Assembly (NCBI RefSeq): GCF_004006015.1
Contig: NZ_CP034766.1
Span: 62,001 to 126,000, forward strand
Reading direction: 5' to 3'
Length of the DNA stretch: 64,000 nucleotides
DNA from: Rhodococcus sp. X156
GTDB taxonomy: Bacteria > Actinomycetota > Actinomycetes > Mycobacteriales > Mycobacteriaceae
Shown: in pieces, positions 53,147 to 63,044 of the stretch
Layout of the letters: every line of letters begins with the position of its first letter
Numbering within the stretch: the stretch's first letter is position 1
Translations under genes and position numbers: made by a program
Notes under the pieces: model-generated
Databases searched by the model: none
Told to the model about the DNA's origin: nothing
Seen by the model: the letters and a program-made list of their open reading frames with translations, nothing else

Positions 53147-53281
53147 AGAAGTCCTCTCATCAGGTGAGCCCGTCTCGGCAGCAACGAGACTCGTTCACTG
53201 GACCGGGGTGCTGGCATGGCTCGCTGATCGGCCCATTCTGCCGCCATGACACTATCGACCCGCCAACTTCGAGGGGGATTA

Positions 53282-54475
53282 GTGCGCGTTTGTATCGTCT
53301 ATGACTGCCTGTTTCCATGGACGAAGGGCGGCGCGGAGCGCTGGTACCGCGTGCTTGCCGACGAGCTGGTGCGCACCGGTCACGAGGTCACCTACCTGAC
53401 CCGGCAGCAGTGGCCCGACGACGCCCCGCCGCAGGTGCCCGGTGTCCGCGTGATCGCGGTCTCCCGTGGAGGTGAGCTCTACGACGACGGAGGATCACGT
53501 CTGATCGGACCGGCGCTGGTGTTCACCCGCGGTGTGGTCTGCCACCTGGTGAAGCACCGCGGTGACTACGACATCGTCCACGTCTGCCAGGTACCGGTGA
53601 TGACCGTCCCGGCGGTGCGCCTGGCCCTGCTGGGCAGCGGCGTGGGCATGGGCGTCGACTGGCTGGAGGTGTGGTCGTGGGAGTACTGGCGTCAGTACCT
53701 CGGACCGCTGAAGGGCACCGTGGCGGCGACGGTCCAAAAGGTGGCTGCAGTGATGTCACCGCTGGCCTTTCCCATCTCGGAGCTGACGGCGCGCAAGCTG
53801 CGCGCGCTCGGCTTGCGAGGGCAGGTCCACGTCATGCCGGGTCTGGTGTACGAGACCGTGGACACACCCCCCACGCTCGAGCCCCCTGAGCACCCCCACG
53901 TGGTGTACGTGGGCCGGCACATCCCGGACAAGCGGGTGGCGGCGATCCCGGCTGCTGTCGCGGCGGCGCGCGGCGCTCTCCCCGGACTGACGGCCACCAT
54001 CCTCGGGGACGGGCCGTCGCGTGACGACGTGCTGGCCGAGGTGCGGCGCCTGGGGCTGGACGACGCCGTCGCGGTGCCCGGCTTCGTCAGCCAGGACGAG
54101 ATGGACTCCGCGCTGCGCCGCTCCACGTGCTTGTTGTTCCCGTCGAGCCGGGAGGGTTACGGCCTGGTGGTGGTCGAGGCCGCGGCCAGGGGTACGCCCA
54201 CCGTGGTGGTGGCCGGAGCCGACAACTCGGCGGCGGAGCTGGTGGTGAACGGCGTCAACGGGGTTGTCGTGGAGTCGGCGCTGCCCGAGGTCCTGGCGGG
54301 GGCGGTGGTCCGGGTGCACGAGAGCGAGGCCGCGCTGCGTGCCACGACCGCGCAGTGGTTTGCCGACGGGGCCGACCGGCGATCGGTGCGCAGTACCGCG
54401 CGAATGATTTTGGGACACTACGAAATTCAGACGCGCCAACGAGGGGGGGCTCGGCATGGGGCTACCGGAACGTAA
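53282..54475 (+). CDS. Glycosyltransferase family 4
   Basis: A 397-aa GT4 enzyme. It starts VCIVYDCLFPWTKGGAERWYRVLA, the typical acceptor-binding N-terminus; donor-site motifs are VVYVGRHIPDKRVAAIPAA and SSREGYGLVVVEAAARGTPTVVV. GTG 53282 is chosen because GAGGGGG precedes it; ATG 53246, with CATTCT six bases upstream, would add a 12-residue non-homologous tail. Overlaps the next gene by 20 bases in another frame. Confidence 0.88.
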   Translation: MRVCIVYDCLFPWTKGGAERWYRVLADELVRTGHEVTYLTRQQWPDDAPPQVPGVRVIAVSRGGELYDDGGSRLIGPALVFTRGVVCHLVKHRGDYDIVHVCQVPVMTVPAVRLALLGSGVGMGVDWLEVWSWEYWRQYLGPLKGTVAATVQKVAAVMSPLAFPISELTARKLRALGLRGQVHVMPGLVYETVDTPPTLEPPEHPHVVYVGRHIPDKRVAAIPAAVAAARGALPGLTATILGDGPSRDDVLAEVRRLGLDDAVAVPGFVSQDEMDSALRRSTCLLFPSSREGYGLVVVEAAARGTPTVVVAGADNSAAELVVNGVNGVVVESALPEVLAGAVVRVHESEAALRATTAQWFADGADRRSVRSTARMILGHYEIQTRQRGGARHGATGT

Positions 54476-55763
54476 CGTGAGTAGTGACTTCGAGCTGTCG
54501 AACGGGTGGAAGATGGACACTGCCGGCACGTGTGAGCTGTCGATCGTGATGCCCTGCCTGAACGAGGCGGAAACCCTCGCAGTGTGCGTGCGCAAGGCGC
54601 AGGCCTACCTGGCTCAGTCCGGGGTTTCCGGCGAGGTTCTGGTGGCCGACAACGGGAGCACCGACGGATCTCAGCAGATCGCGACGGACCTCGGCGCCCG
54701 AGTGGTCACCATCGAGGCCAAGGGCTACGGCAACGCGTTGATGGGAGGTTTCCGCGCGGCGCGGGGCACCTACGTGATCATGGGCGACGCGGACGACAGC
54801 TATGACTTCTCCGCGCTGCAGCCCTTTGTCGACGAGCTGCGCGCGGGCACCGACCTGGTGATGGGAAACCGCTTTCAGGGTGGGATCGAGCGAGGTGCGA
54901 TGCCGCCCTTGCACCGGTACCTGGGCAACCCGGTGTTGTCGGGGGTGGGGCGCGTGTTCTTCAAGGCCCCGGTGAGCGACTTCCACTGCGGTCTTCGAGG
55001 ATTCCACCGCGAACGCATCCTTGCCCTTGGGCTGACCACGACAGGAATGGAGTTCGCCAGCGAGATCGTGGTGAAGTCGTGCTTGCGCGGGCTTCGCATG
55101 GCGGAGGTTCCCACAACCCTTTCCAGGGACGGCCGGACTCGGGCACCGCACCTACGCAGCTGGCGTGACGGATGGCGCCACCTGCGTTTCCTGCTGGTGT
55201 TCAGCCCCCGCTGGCTGTTTCTCTACCCAGGCCTTGTTGCCTTTCTCGTCGGTATCGTCGGAACGCTGGTGCTGCTCGTCGGACCAGTGCAGGTCGGTTC
55301 GGTGGGGCTGGACCTCGGCACGATGATGTACGCCTCAGCGCTGACCGTCGTGGGGTGGCAGTCCGTTCTCTTCTCGGTGCTGACCAAGGTATTTGCCTCG
55401 CACAACGGGTTTCTGCCCATGAGTGACACCTATCGAAGGCTGATCGAGCGAATCTCGGTGGAGCGCGGAATCTTTCTGGGCGGCGCCATCTTCCTGGTCG
55501 GCATACTCGTTGCGCTGGGTCAGGTGATTCGGTGGAGCGACACCGGGTTCAACGCGCTCGACGTGGCCCAGACCGTGCGAGTGGCCATTCCGGCGGTGCT
55601 CGGGATCATTCTTGGGTTTCTCACCATCATGTTCAGCATGTTCGCGGGTATTCTCGCGATCCCCACCAGGGGAGTAGCGGTCTCCGCGCGGCCGCCGTCG
55701 GCTGCGGACCAGGCAGAGCCACTGACCATCACCCGCGACACAGTGGACGAGCGCACGGCCTGA
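54456..55763 (+). CDS. Glycosyltransferase family 2 with C-terminal membrane helices (DPM1/ArnC-like)
   Basis: A 435-aa protein. The GT-A domain (~25-245) has IVMPCLNEAETLAVCV, VADNGSTDGS and the DXD-type MGDADDSYDF; HCGLRGFHRE follows. Four membrane helices follow (~255-275, 285-310, 335-355, 370-395). This plan belongs to polyprenyl-phosphate glycosyltransferases that make a lipid-linked sugar donor. GAGGGGG precedes ATG 54456. It ends 34 bases before the convergent GT2 gene. Confidence 0.88.
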   Translation: MGLPERNVSSDFELSNGWKMDTAGTCELSIVMPCLNEAETLAVCVRKAQAYLAQSGVSGEVLVADNGSTDGSQQIATDLGARVVTIEAKGYGNALMGGFRAARGTYVIMGDADDSYDFSALQPFVDELRAGTDLVMGNRFQGGIERGAMPPLHRYLGNPVLSGVGRVFFKAPVSDFHCGLRGFHRERILALGLTTTGMEFASEIVVKSCLRGLRMAEVPTTLSRDGRTRAPHLRSWRDGWRHLRFLLVFSPRWLFLYPGLVAFLVGIVGTLVLLVGPVQVGSVGLDLGTMMYASALTVVGWQSVLFSVLTKVFASHNGFLPMSDTYRRLIERISVERGIFLGGAIFLVGILVALGQVIRWSDTGFNALDVAQTVRVAIPAVLGIILGFLTIMFSMFAGILAIPTRGVAVSARPPSAADQAEPLTITRDTVDERTA

Positions 55764-55797
55764 GCGACCGCCGAGAGGTGTTCATCCTGAACGTTTC

Positions 55798-56730
55798 TCA
55801 GGCTCTCCCGACCAGGCGGCCCAACGCCTGGCCGAGGTCGACCGAACGGTCTACGGCTTCGGCGGGAACGCGGCGCCGTACACCGCGCCTCGCAATGCTG
55901 TAGCCGCGCCACCGCTGTGTGAGTGGCCTTAGCGTGCGGTGGCGCACCATGCTGCTCAGCACGACCGCTAGATCGATGACCAGTCCGTGGACACGACCGG
56001 ACAAGTCGACTGTTCGGAAGCGCCCAAGGACAAAGCCGCGACCAAACGAGCTGAGATCGCGCTGCCACGGGCTACCCACGCCGGCCGTCGCGCCGCCGAT
56101 GTGGACTCCGCGGGCGTCCGGCGCCTCGGCGAAACGCCAGCCGGCTTCGAGCAGCCGAAGCCCTAGGTCGAGATCCTCTCCGTAGGCGAAGATCTGCTCG
56201 TCGAAGCCACCGATCTGCTCGAAGGCGTCGCGGCGGTAGGCGACAGCGGCACCGCAAGGTGCCGCCAGCGGACCGACCGCAAGGTGGCTCGGATCCTGGC
56301 CGGAGCCGCGCGAATAAGCGCAAAGCCCCTGGTCGACCTGAATGCCGAACTGGTCGACGACGCCAGTCCCCGGACGCGTGGTGAGTGCCGCCACGGCACC
56401 TACGCGTTCGTCGGCTCGAAGCGGACGCACGATGCTCTCGAGGAAGTCGGGTTCCACGTCAACGTCGTTGTTAACCAGAACGACGAACGGTGCCGTGCCA
56501 ACTGCAACACCTCGGTTGTTTCCGGCGCCGAAACCCTGGTTCTCGCTCAGCTCAACGATCTGTACTTCAGGATACGCCTCGCGAACAAAGGTAACGGTGC
56601 CGTCGGTAGAGGCGTTGTCTGCGACAATAACCTGGTGTGGGACCGTTTGCCGGCGTAAATGATCGAGGCATGAGGCGAGGAGCACGCGCCCCTGCCAGGT
56701 CACAACCACGACGTCTATGTCCGGGCTCAT
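55798..56730 (-). CDS. Glycosyltransferase family 2 (rhamnosyltransferase-like)
   Basis: A 310-aa GT-A enzyme: VVVVTWQGRVLLASCLDHL, ADNASTDGTV, LSENQGFGAGNNRG, the metal motif VNNDVDVEPDFL, and the catalytic-base region YGEDLDLGLRLLEAGW. This resembles dTDP-rhamnosyl transferases such as WbbL. ATG 56730 has CACAAT seven bases upstream. No membrane helix. Codons are clearly less GC-biased than in the housekeeping genes of this window. Confidence 0.87.
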   Translation of the reverse strand: MSPDIDVVVVTWQGRVLLASCLDHLRRQTVPHQVIVADNASTDGTVTFVREAYPEVQIVELSENQGFGAGNNRGVAVGTAPFVVLVNNDVDVEPDFLESIVRPLRADERVGAVAALTTRPGTGVVDQFGIQVDQGLCAYSRGSGQDPSHLAVGPLAAPCGAAVAYRRDAFEQIGGFDEQIFAYGEDLDLGLRLLEAGWRFAEAPDARGVHIGGATAGVGSPWQRDLSSFGRGFVLGRFRTVDLSGRVHGLVIDLAVVLSSMVRHRTLRPLTQRWRGYSIARRGVRRRVPAEAVDRSVDLGQALGRLVGRA

Positions 56731-56737
56731 GCCCGGT

Positions 56738-56743
56738 ATTGTG
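56738..56743 (-). promoter_or_regulatory. -10 element (CACAAT) of leaderless GT2 gene
   Basis: On the minus strand CACAAT ends seven bases before ATG 56730. The rest of the 178-base gap up to the GT4-methyltransferase gene holds no gene that I can support. Confidence 0.4.
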
Positions 56744-56908
56744 TCAGATGCGCTGGTTCGCTGAATGGGGCGGCAAGAGATCACGCCGAAAGGCGTCCTC
56801 CGCTATCGCATGGCACAAATTTGCTTGAGCCGAGCTAGATCGGGTGTTGCCGGCGATCTTGGATTGCCCGGTACGCGCATCCACGCTGGCCGGTGAGGTG
56901 GAGTGAAA

Positions 56909-58849
56909 CTAGGTAGCAGTTCGCTCGCCCGAGCGCGCAGTGGAGCGGGCGGAGCGTCGACCGACTGCGATGGTGTTCCCGTGGTGGAAGGGGAACCCAT
57001 AGCGAGCGCGGCGCACGTCGGCGAGGTCTCCCTCCACCCACTCGCCCAACGTCGTCACCCGACGGAGGATCGACAGCTGGTCAAATCCGAGTGCCCCGGC
57101 CAGTAGGTGGTCATCGAGGTATCGGTTGTAGCCAAGCGGGAACGTCACCAACAGCTCGCCGTCGTCCGTGAGCAACGTGGCGAGGTGTTCGACGAGGCGT
57201 CGCGTCTTGTCGGGGTCCTGGTCGTCCTCGTCGAAGCCGACGTGCTCCAGGGTGGATACCGCGACGATCGAGCGAAACCGCTCCGCGGGGGCGAAGTCGA
57301 CAGCGTCGACGTTGAGCACGCCTTCGGCGGGCTCATACAGATCGACGACGGTGTGTCGCAGGTCGGGACGGTAGTGGCCAATAACGTGGCCGATCTCCAG
57401 GACTGGTCCCTGCGGCCGTCGATCGAGCCAGTCGAAGGCGATGGGGAGCTCGACCGCTCGTTCGTTTCGCCATGTCTCGTTGTAGCCGTGGACCGAGTAC
57501 TCCAGCTCCCGTCCACCGACAGTGAAGGTCCGCACTCCGGCTGCGCGCCGCACGACGCGTGCTGCACGTGCGGCGACAGGCAGCGACGCCCGCTTGCCGG
57601 CTGTAGCCATCCGACCCAGGAGGGAACGGTCAGAACCGCCGATTGCATCAGCCCAGTCTGACGATTCGTCAGGTGTCGGCGCGTGCCCGTCGGCTTCGAC
57701 GAGAGCACGGCCACGACCGAGCGTCGCGGGTCGTTGCATGGCTCGAGCGTAAGCGCTCAGTGTTGCTTCGGCCGCCGCGGACCAGGTGAACTGCGCTGCG
57801 CGGTCGCGCCCGTCCAACAGTCGGTTCGCCCCGTCCATCGAGTCCAGGATCGCCGCCGCACACGCAGCTGGGTCGTCGACCGGGAAGTATCGGGGGACTT
57901 CTCCGCCAACCTCACGAAGAACAGGAATGTCGGAGCACGCCACAGCGACGCCGCGCTCCATCGCCTCGATGAGGGGCAGACCGAAGCCCTCCGCCCTCGT
58001 GGGGAACGCGGCACAGCTCGCCAGGGCCCAGAGGCTCTCGAGATCGGTATCGGAGACGTAGTCCAGGAAGGTCACCCGCTCGGCAATCCCCACAGCCTGG
58101 GCAAGGTCCCGCAGATTGGCGTCATAAGCCTCGGGGTGACCGACCAGCACCACGTGCACGTCGGACGGCAGCTTGGGCAGGGCCTTCAGCAACAGCTCCT
58201 GGTTCTTGTGGGGTCGCTTCGCGCCCACCGACAAGACGACACGCTTGCCGACCAGGCCCAAACGGTCTCGCATGGTCTCGCCATCGCGCGCTCCTGGGGC
58301 GACCGGCTGTCGTCCGTGGTGCGCGACCACGAAGCCTTCCTGGCGCAGGCCGAGCACCTTCGCGATGTCGTCCCGCGCGACCGCGGTCCCGGTGACGGCA
58401 GCATCTACGTCGACCGCTACCCCGCGCACGATGAGTCGGAAGGCCGCGGTGGTGGCCCGACCGAAGGACTTCTCGTGGATGAAGGTGAGGTCGTGCAGAG
58501 TGGCGACGTGCCTGACCTGAGGTGTCCAGACAGGACCGAGTGATGCCAGGCTGTGCAGCACGTCGACACCCCGCCGTCGGGCTTCTGCGGGCAACAGGAC
58601 CTGTTCAGCGAAGAGGCGCTGGGCGCGCTGCCCCTCGTCGCACGGAAGCTCGGCAACCTCACACCACGAGTCCCAGCCGGCGTCGCGCAGGGCGCGGGCA
58701 CCCCGGCGCGTCGTGGCGACTGCCAGCTCCATGTCGGGCACGGCAGCGTGCAACGCGGGAGCCAGGCCGTGCAGGTAGGTCTCCGGCCCTCCGGACACTG
58801 CGGGGTCTAGAAAAAGGGCGTTCAGCATTGCCGAGCGGGGTAAGACCAT
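56909..58849 (-). CDS. Glycosyltransferase family 4 fused to a methyltransferase-like domain
   Basis: A 646-aa bifunctional protein. Residues ~8-370 are a GT4 enzyme (SGGPETYLHGLAP, VVLSVGAKRPHKNQELLLKAL, TRAEGFGLPLIEAMERGVAVACSD). Residues ~450-635 look like a small class I methyltransferase (PVLEIGHVIGHY, VVDLYEPAEGVLNVDAVDF, IVAVSTLEHVGFDED, DDGELLVTFPLGYN). The glycine-rich SAM loop is weak (EIGHVIGHY), so activity is uncertain. ATG 58849 is chosen because TATGCT lies seven bases upstream; ATG 58861 and 58828 are alternatives. Confidence 0.85.
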   Translation of the reverse strand: MVLPRSAMLNALFLDPAVSGGPETYLHGLAPALHAAVPDMELAVATTRRGARALRDAGWDSWCEVAELPCDEGQRAQRLFAEQVLLPAEARRRGVDVLHSLASLGPVWTPQVRHVATLHDLTFIHEKSFGRATTAAFRLIVRGVAVDVDAAVTGTAVARDDIAKVLGLRQEGFVVAHHGRQPVAPGARDGETMRDRLGLVGKRVVLSVGAKRPHKNQELLLKALPKLPSDVHVVLVGHPEAYDANLRDLAQAVGIAERVTFLDYVSDTDLESLWALASCAAFPTRAEGFGLPLIEAMERGVAVACSDIPVLREVGGEVPRYFPVDDPAACAAAILDSMDGANRLLDGRDRAAQFTWSAAAEATLSAYARAMQRPATLGRGRALVEADGHAPTPDESSDWADAIGGSDRSLLGRMATAGKRASLPVAARAARVVRRAAGVRTFTVGGRELEYSVHGYNETWRNERAVELPIAFDWLDRRPQGPVLEIGHVIGHYRPDLRHTVVDLYEPAEGVLNVDAVDFAPAERFRSIVAVSTLEHVGFDEDDQDPDKTRRLVEHLATLLTDDGELLVTFPLGYNRYLDDHLLAGALGFDQLSILRRVTTLGEWVEGDLADVRRARYGFPFHHGNTIAVGRRSARSTARSGERTAT

Positions 58850-58856
58850 GGCACGG

Positions 58857-58862
58857 AGCATA
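58857..58862 (-). promoter_or_regulatory. -10 element (TATGCT) of the GT4-methyltransferase gene
   Basis: On the minus strand TATGCT ends seven bases before ATG 58849, which decides the start. The gap to the flippase gene is AT-rich. Confidence 0.45.
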
Positions 58863-58955
58863 CGGTCCGTAATTACTGGTAACAGGTGCGGTTCAGCGGC
58901 GGCCTCCGCCGAGGTGCTGTCTATTGCGCTCGGCGCAAACGGGCCCGGATTGGCG

Positions 58956-60413
58956 TCACGAGCTCGGGGGGACCCCTCCCGTCAGCAGAACCACGACGAC
59001 AAACACCGCTGGGCAAAGCACCCCACTGACCGCGCTCGTGAACAATCCGCCGCCGAGGCGGTTCAGCAGGACTGCCATGCCCAGCGCGGGCAGCAGCGCC
59101 AGTCCGGCGGACAGGAGACGGCGGCCAGCAGGGCGCACCGGGTGGTCGCTACGACGGACGACGACCCAGAATGCCGCCGCAAGGACGTACTCGGTGATGC
59201 ACAGCGAGATGGCCGCCCCGTTGCCACCCCAGGACCTCGCAAGCGTCCACGTGAGCGCGACGCTGAGCACGAGCGCCGCAGTGTTGATCACGAGCAGTGC
59301 GCGGTGCTTGCGCAGGGACAGGAGCAGGAAGGAACCGACGGCTACCAGAAAAGAACCTGCGACTGCGATGGCGAGGATCTGGAGCATGACGACAGCGTCG
59401 GCAAAGGGGGGGCCCCCCAAGATCTGCACAATTGCGGGCGCTCCGGCGCCAATGCCTAGCGCGACGACGATGCCGAGCAACAACACGCCCTCGTACATCC
59501 GGGAGCCCGCATACCCGAACCGACGCGGGTCGCGACCAGCTGCCCTCGTCAAGACCGGGTAGGCGCTTCCAGTCGCGATCATGGCTATGGCAATGACGAC
59601 GGAGAACACCCGGAAGGCAAGGGCGAAGAGTCCGCTGTCGTCCTCGCTGGTGGACAGGTGCGTGACGATCTGTGCCACGTAGGCGTAGGTGGTCCCCACG
59701 GTCGTTGCGACGGCGAAGCTGAGCGCGGTGCGCAGCATCCGGCGCATTGCGGGGAAGTCGAACGACGGCTTCATGGGGGCTAGCCCGCGTGCGGCCGACA
59801 CCGCGAGCGCGGCCGACACCAGCGCGGCGGGGATTGATGCAGCAAGCAACGGGATGACGCCTGCACCAACCAGTGCCAGCACCACCAGCAACGCTGCCTG
59901 CACCGCCTGGCGCACGAAGTCGACGGCGCTCACCATGCTCAGCCGCAACGTGGCGTGCAGGGGCACGACGTAGGTTGCCGGGATGGTCTGGATGACGAGA
60001 CCGACCCCTGCGAGCAGTGCACCCCACACCAGCGGCATGGAAAATCCCGCCAATAGCGCGAACGCGACCATCGCCGCGGCGCCCAGCGTCATCAGCAGCA
60101 GGCGCAGCGCAAGCAGGACCCTCATCGAGTGGTCCCGCTCGGCGCCAGCGAGTGCGACATACTCTCGGACGCCGAGGATCGCCATCCCGAAGTCGGTCAC
60201 GAGCAAGGCGACCAGCGACAGGGACAGCACGGTGGCGAAGCCGTCGAAGCCCGCGGCACCCAGCTGCCTGGCCACGACCGCCGTCGAGGCGACCGACAGT
60301 AACGCCCCCCCGCAGTAGGCGATGACGCGAGTCGTCCCACCGCCAACGACCAGAGCGCCGGAGTCGCGGGAGTCGAGGATGTGGGGCTCGCCGCTGGTCA
60401 GGTCGTCGGTCAT
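58956..60413 (-). CDS. Polysaccharide flippase (Wzx/MATE-like, MOP superfamily)
   Basis: A 485-aa membrane protein with 12-14 predicted helices from residue ~25 to the end, few charges, and paired basic loops. The pattern, with paired helices from TTRVIAYCGGALLSVASTAVVARQLGAAGF on, fits the PST/Wzx family that flips undecaprenyl- or decaprenyl-linked oligosaccharides across the membrane. It is the export step for the glycan built by the neighbouring transferases. ATG 60413 is the start; the promoter is not obvious. Confidence 0.85.
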   Translation of the reverse strand: MTDDLTSGEPHILDSRDSGALVVGGGTTRVIAYCGGALLSVASTAVVARQLGAAGFDGFATVLSLSLVALLVTDFGMAILGVREYVALAGAERDHSMRVLLALRLLLMTLGAAAMVAFALLAGFSMPLVWGALLAGVGLVIQTIPATYVVPLHATLRLSMVSAVDFVRQAVQAALLVVLALVGAGVIPLLAASIPAALVSAALAVSAARGLAPMKPSFDFPAMRRMLRTALSFAVATTVGTTYAYVAQIVTHLSTSEDDSGLFALAFRVFSVVIAIAMIATGSAYPVLTRAAGRDPRRFGYAGSRMYEGVLLLGIVVALGIGAGAPAIVQILGGPPFADAVVMLQILAIAVAGSFLVAVGSFLLLSLRKHRALLVINTAALVLSVALTWTLARSWGGNGAAISLCITEYVLAAAFWVVVRRSDHPVRPAGRRLLSAGLALLPALGMAVLLNRLGGGLFTSAVSGVLCPAVFVVVVLLTGGVPPSS

Positions 60414-60802
60414 GGGCAGAGCCGGCAGGGCCGACGCACCCGGATTTGCCCGCAGGCCCCGCTTCGTCTGGGAGTGTCGCGAGGGGCGCGTCGACTGCAG
60501 GACGGATACCTACACACACAGCGCAAAGTGGGTCCTCACTCCCGGTCGGCGTGACGATGGGCGGAGGTCGACGATGGCCTCTCCGTCGGGGACAGACGCC
60601 TGGCCGGCTCAACCCGTCACGTTAGCCGATGCGGCACTGGCCGCCAGGTACCGCGGGGTGCAGCCCGGTGCCCGCGCTCGTGGCGCGCGTGTCGGACCCG
60701 TTGGCGTGGTGGACTTCTGCGACAACCACTCGGTACGTTGGCATCGCCCAAATCTGCGCCGCCGGATGCGGCCATGACCGACTGGCGGGATGGCGGGATT
60801 CA
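60414..60802. other. 389-base divergent intergenic region without a supported gene
   Basis: The region between the flippase and the membrane-protein gene contains open frames (for instance 60322-60777 plus strand), but none has a ribosome-binding site or protein-like composition. TACGTT at 60734-60739 could be a -10 for the gene at 60803. A short ACACACACA tract lies at 60512-60520. I see no RNA gene here. Confidence 0.5.
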
Positions 60803-62958
60803 GTGAATTTCGGTGCCGGCGACTACGGCTGGATGCTCCTGGCCGTTCTGGTGCTCTTCGTGCCGGGCGGGCTCGTGCTCGCCGTAGCGGGGTGGGCCTC
60901 GCGTCGGCGCACCGCAGTGGGCGTGGCGACTGCCCCGCTGGTCAGCGTGGCCGTCTGCTACGCGGCCGCAGTGGTCACTGGGCTGCTCGGTCTGTCCTAT
61001 GGCTTGGTTGCGGTTGCGGTGACGACGGCCGCAATCGCGATCGCGGCCCTCGCCGCGCGCCGTCTTCGCGCCGGCACCGTGGACGACAAGACGGCGCACG
61101 ACAAGACGGTGCTGGGCAAGGTCGGGTGGGTCGAGCGCTGGCGGAGAACACCGTGGTCGCTCGACGTCGTCGGGGGCCTGGTGCTCGTGGTGGTGGCACT
61201 GGGGATCTCGGTTCGGACCTGGGGCCGGGGCCTGGGCGGCTCGCTCGCGACCGTGCCCCAGGAGCACGACATGGTCACGCACACGCTGCTGACCGCTCAC
61301 ATTGCCAGGAGTGGCGAGGGCGCGCCGTGGAAGGTGTGGACCCCCGATCTGCTCACCGGGGATCCGGGTGGGTTCTATCCCTCGGGCTTCCACACCCTGG
61401 CCGCTCTGGTTGCCGACGCCGGGGCCGATCCCGTCACTGCTGTCAACGCAACGATGTTGGTCGTGCTGGCACTGTGCCTGCCGCTGGGTCTGCTCGGGCT
61501 CGCCACCCTGGTGGAGCGCGCGCAGCTGCGGTACTTGGTGGGTGGCGTCGCCGGGTTGGTGGGCGCAATGGCCTACCGGCCCACCTATGCGCTCTTTCAC
61601 GACGGAGGAATTCTGGCGAACGCCGTGGCGATCGCGCTGGCACCGGCGGCGCTGGCCGGCCTCTTGGTCCTGCGCGAGCGCGGCTCGGCTCCGACGGAGC
61701 GGCCCACCGTGTCGGAGCGGAGCTACTGGGTGGATTGCTGCCTGATTGCCGCTGTGGCCATCGGAGCCTTCGCCGTGCACCCCACGTCAGCCGCGATCCT
61801 CGGACTGAGCGTCGCTGCCTGGTCCGTGGGAGAGCTCGCCTACAAGCTGCCGCGACTGCTGTTCTGGCCACGCTTGCTGAAGCTGGCGCTCGGAGCCGTG
61901 CTGATGGCTGTGCTCGCGCTGCCCCTGATCCGTGGCGGCGGCTCCAGCGTCGGCACGGTTGCTGCGTGGCCTCGAGACGTGGCCGTCCAGTCGTTCCCGC
62001 AAGCCCTCGGGGTCACGCTGGGCATGCCGTACGGCGGCTTCCTGGACTTCGCCAACGCTCGCAGTCAGTCGCTCTTCGCTGTCCTCGTGCTCGCCGGCGT
62101 GGCGGCGGTGCTGGTGTCTCGGCGAGGTCTCGCGCTCGGCGTGGTGTGGGCGGTCTGGTCGGCTGTGCTGCTCGCCTTTCTTGCCGGGGCGGCAGTGCCT
62201 GGTCTGGCCACGGTGACCGGAGTCTTCTACAGCAGCTACGTCCGCATCTCCGGTGTCCTTGGCCCGTTTCAGTGGCTCATGGTCGGTGTTGCAGTCACGA
62301 CAGCCGCCTGCCTGCTGGTTCGAGCCGCGGAACGAGTCGTTCGGGACGGCAGTCGGGCTGCGAGGGTGATACGGCCACGGCCCGGGACTGCTGTCGTCAC
62401 CGCCCTGGTGCTGGGACTGGTGCTGCTCGCCGCCACGGGGGGTACCGCGCCACCAACGGATCGGCACTCGCGGGTCGCTACGCACAGCCAGACTTCACCA
62501 GGGTGGACGGAGACGATCGTGCGGCGATCGCCTGGATGGTGGAGCGCGTGCAGCCCGGAGAGCGGGTGATGAACAGCGCCAACGACGGGTCGACCTACCT
62601 CTACGTCTACGACGGCATTCCCGTGGTCAACGTCTCGCCGCTTGGCAGCGGCCGCCCCGACACCGACACCCTGCTCGCCCGTTTCAACCGCCTGGACACC
62701 GACCAGGACGTGCGCCGGATCGTTCGGGACCTCGACATCCGCTGGGTCTACGTCGACGCAGAGGCTCCAGGGATCGGTGTGGTGCAAGGCGGATACCCCT
62801 GGTACACGGGCCCGAGCCCGTTCACCCTCGCCCCAGGCTTGACCGGGCTCGACGCGGTGACTGGGCTCGATCGCCGGTTCACCAGCGGGTCGGTCTCGGT
62901 GTACGAGGTGGACCCGTCCCTCCTGGCGCCAGCTGCTGGTGGCGTGGACGGTCCCTGA
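60803..62958 (+). pseudogene. DUF6541-like polytopic membrane protein, frameshifted near 62440
   Basis: A ~718-residue membrane protein. About 12 hydrophobic helices run from residue ~8 to ~545, followed by an extracytoplasmic domain (DDRAAIAWMVERVQPGERVMN, SANDGSTYLYVYDGIPVVN). The layout resembles DUF6541 or GT-C-like proteins of Mycobacteriales cell-wall loci. The first frame reaches LVLLAATGG and then drifts to a stop at 62569; the continuation (YRATNGSALAGRYAQPDFT) is in another frame. Adding one G to the six-G run at 62437-62442 restores it. GTG 60803 is the likely start. Function unknown; may be a glycosyltransferase or polymerase. Confidence 0.7.
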
Positions 62959-63036
62959 TGCATCGGGCCGGGGGCGTCTGCGCACACGTGACACCCCTGT
63001 CCGCGCGCACCGGCCCTCAGCCGCTAGGACGTCCGT

Positions 63037-63042
63037 TACCCT
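63037..63042 (+). promoter_or_regulatory. -10 element (TACCCT) of glf
   Basis: TACCCT matches TANNNT and ends eight bases before GTG 63051, so glf is probably leaderless. Confidence 0.5.
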
Positions 63043-63044
63043 AG

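Noticed and set aside
53246..53281. Longer N-terminus for the GT4 gene (ATG 53246)
   Set aside because: A CATTCT hexamer six bases upstream fits leaderless spacing, but the extra 12 residues are not glycosyltransferase-like, and GAGGGGG directly before GTG 53282 is a strong ribosome-binding site.
60322..60777. Possible small gene in the 389-base gap before the frameshifted membrane protein
   Set aside because: No ribosome-binding site, it overlaps the flippase 5' end, and its composition resembles non-coding sequence.
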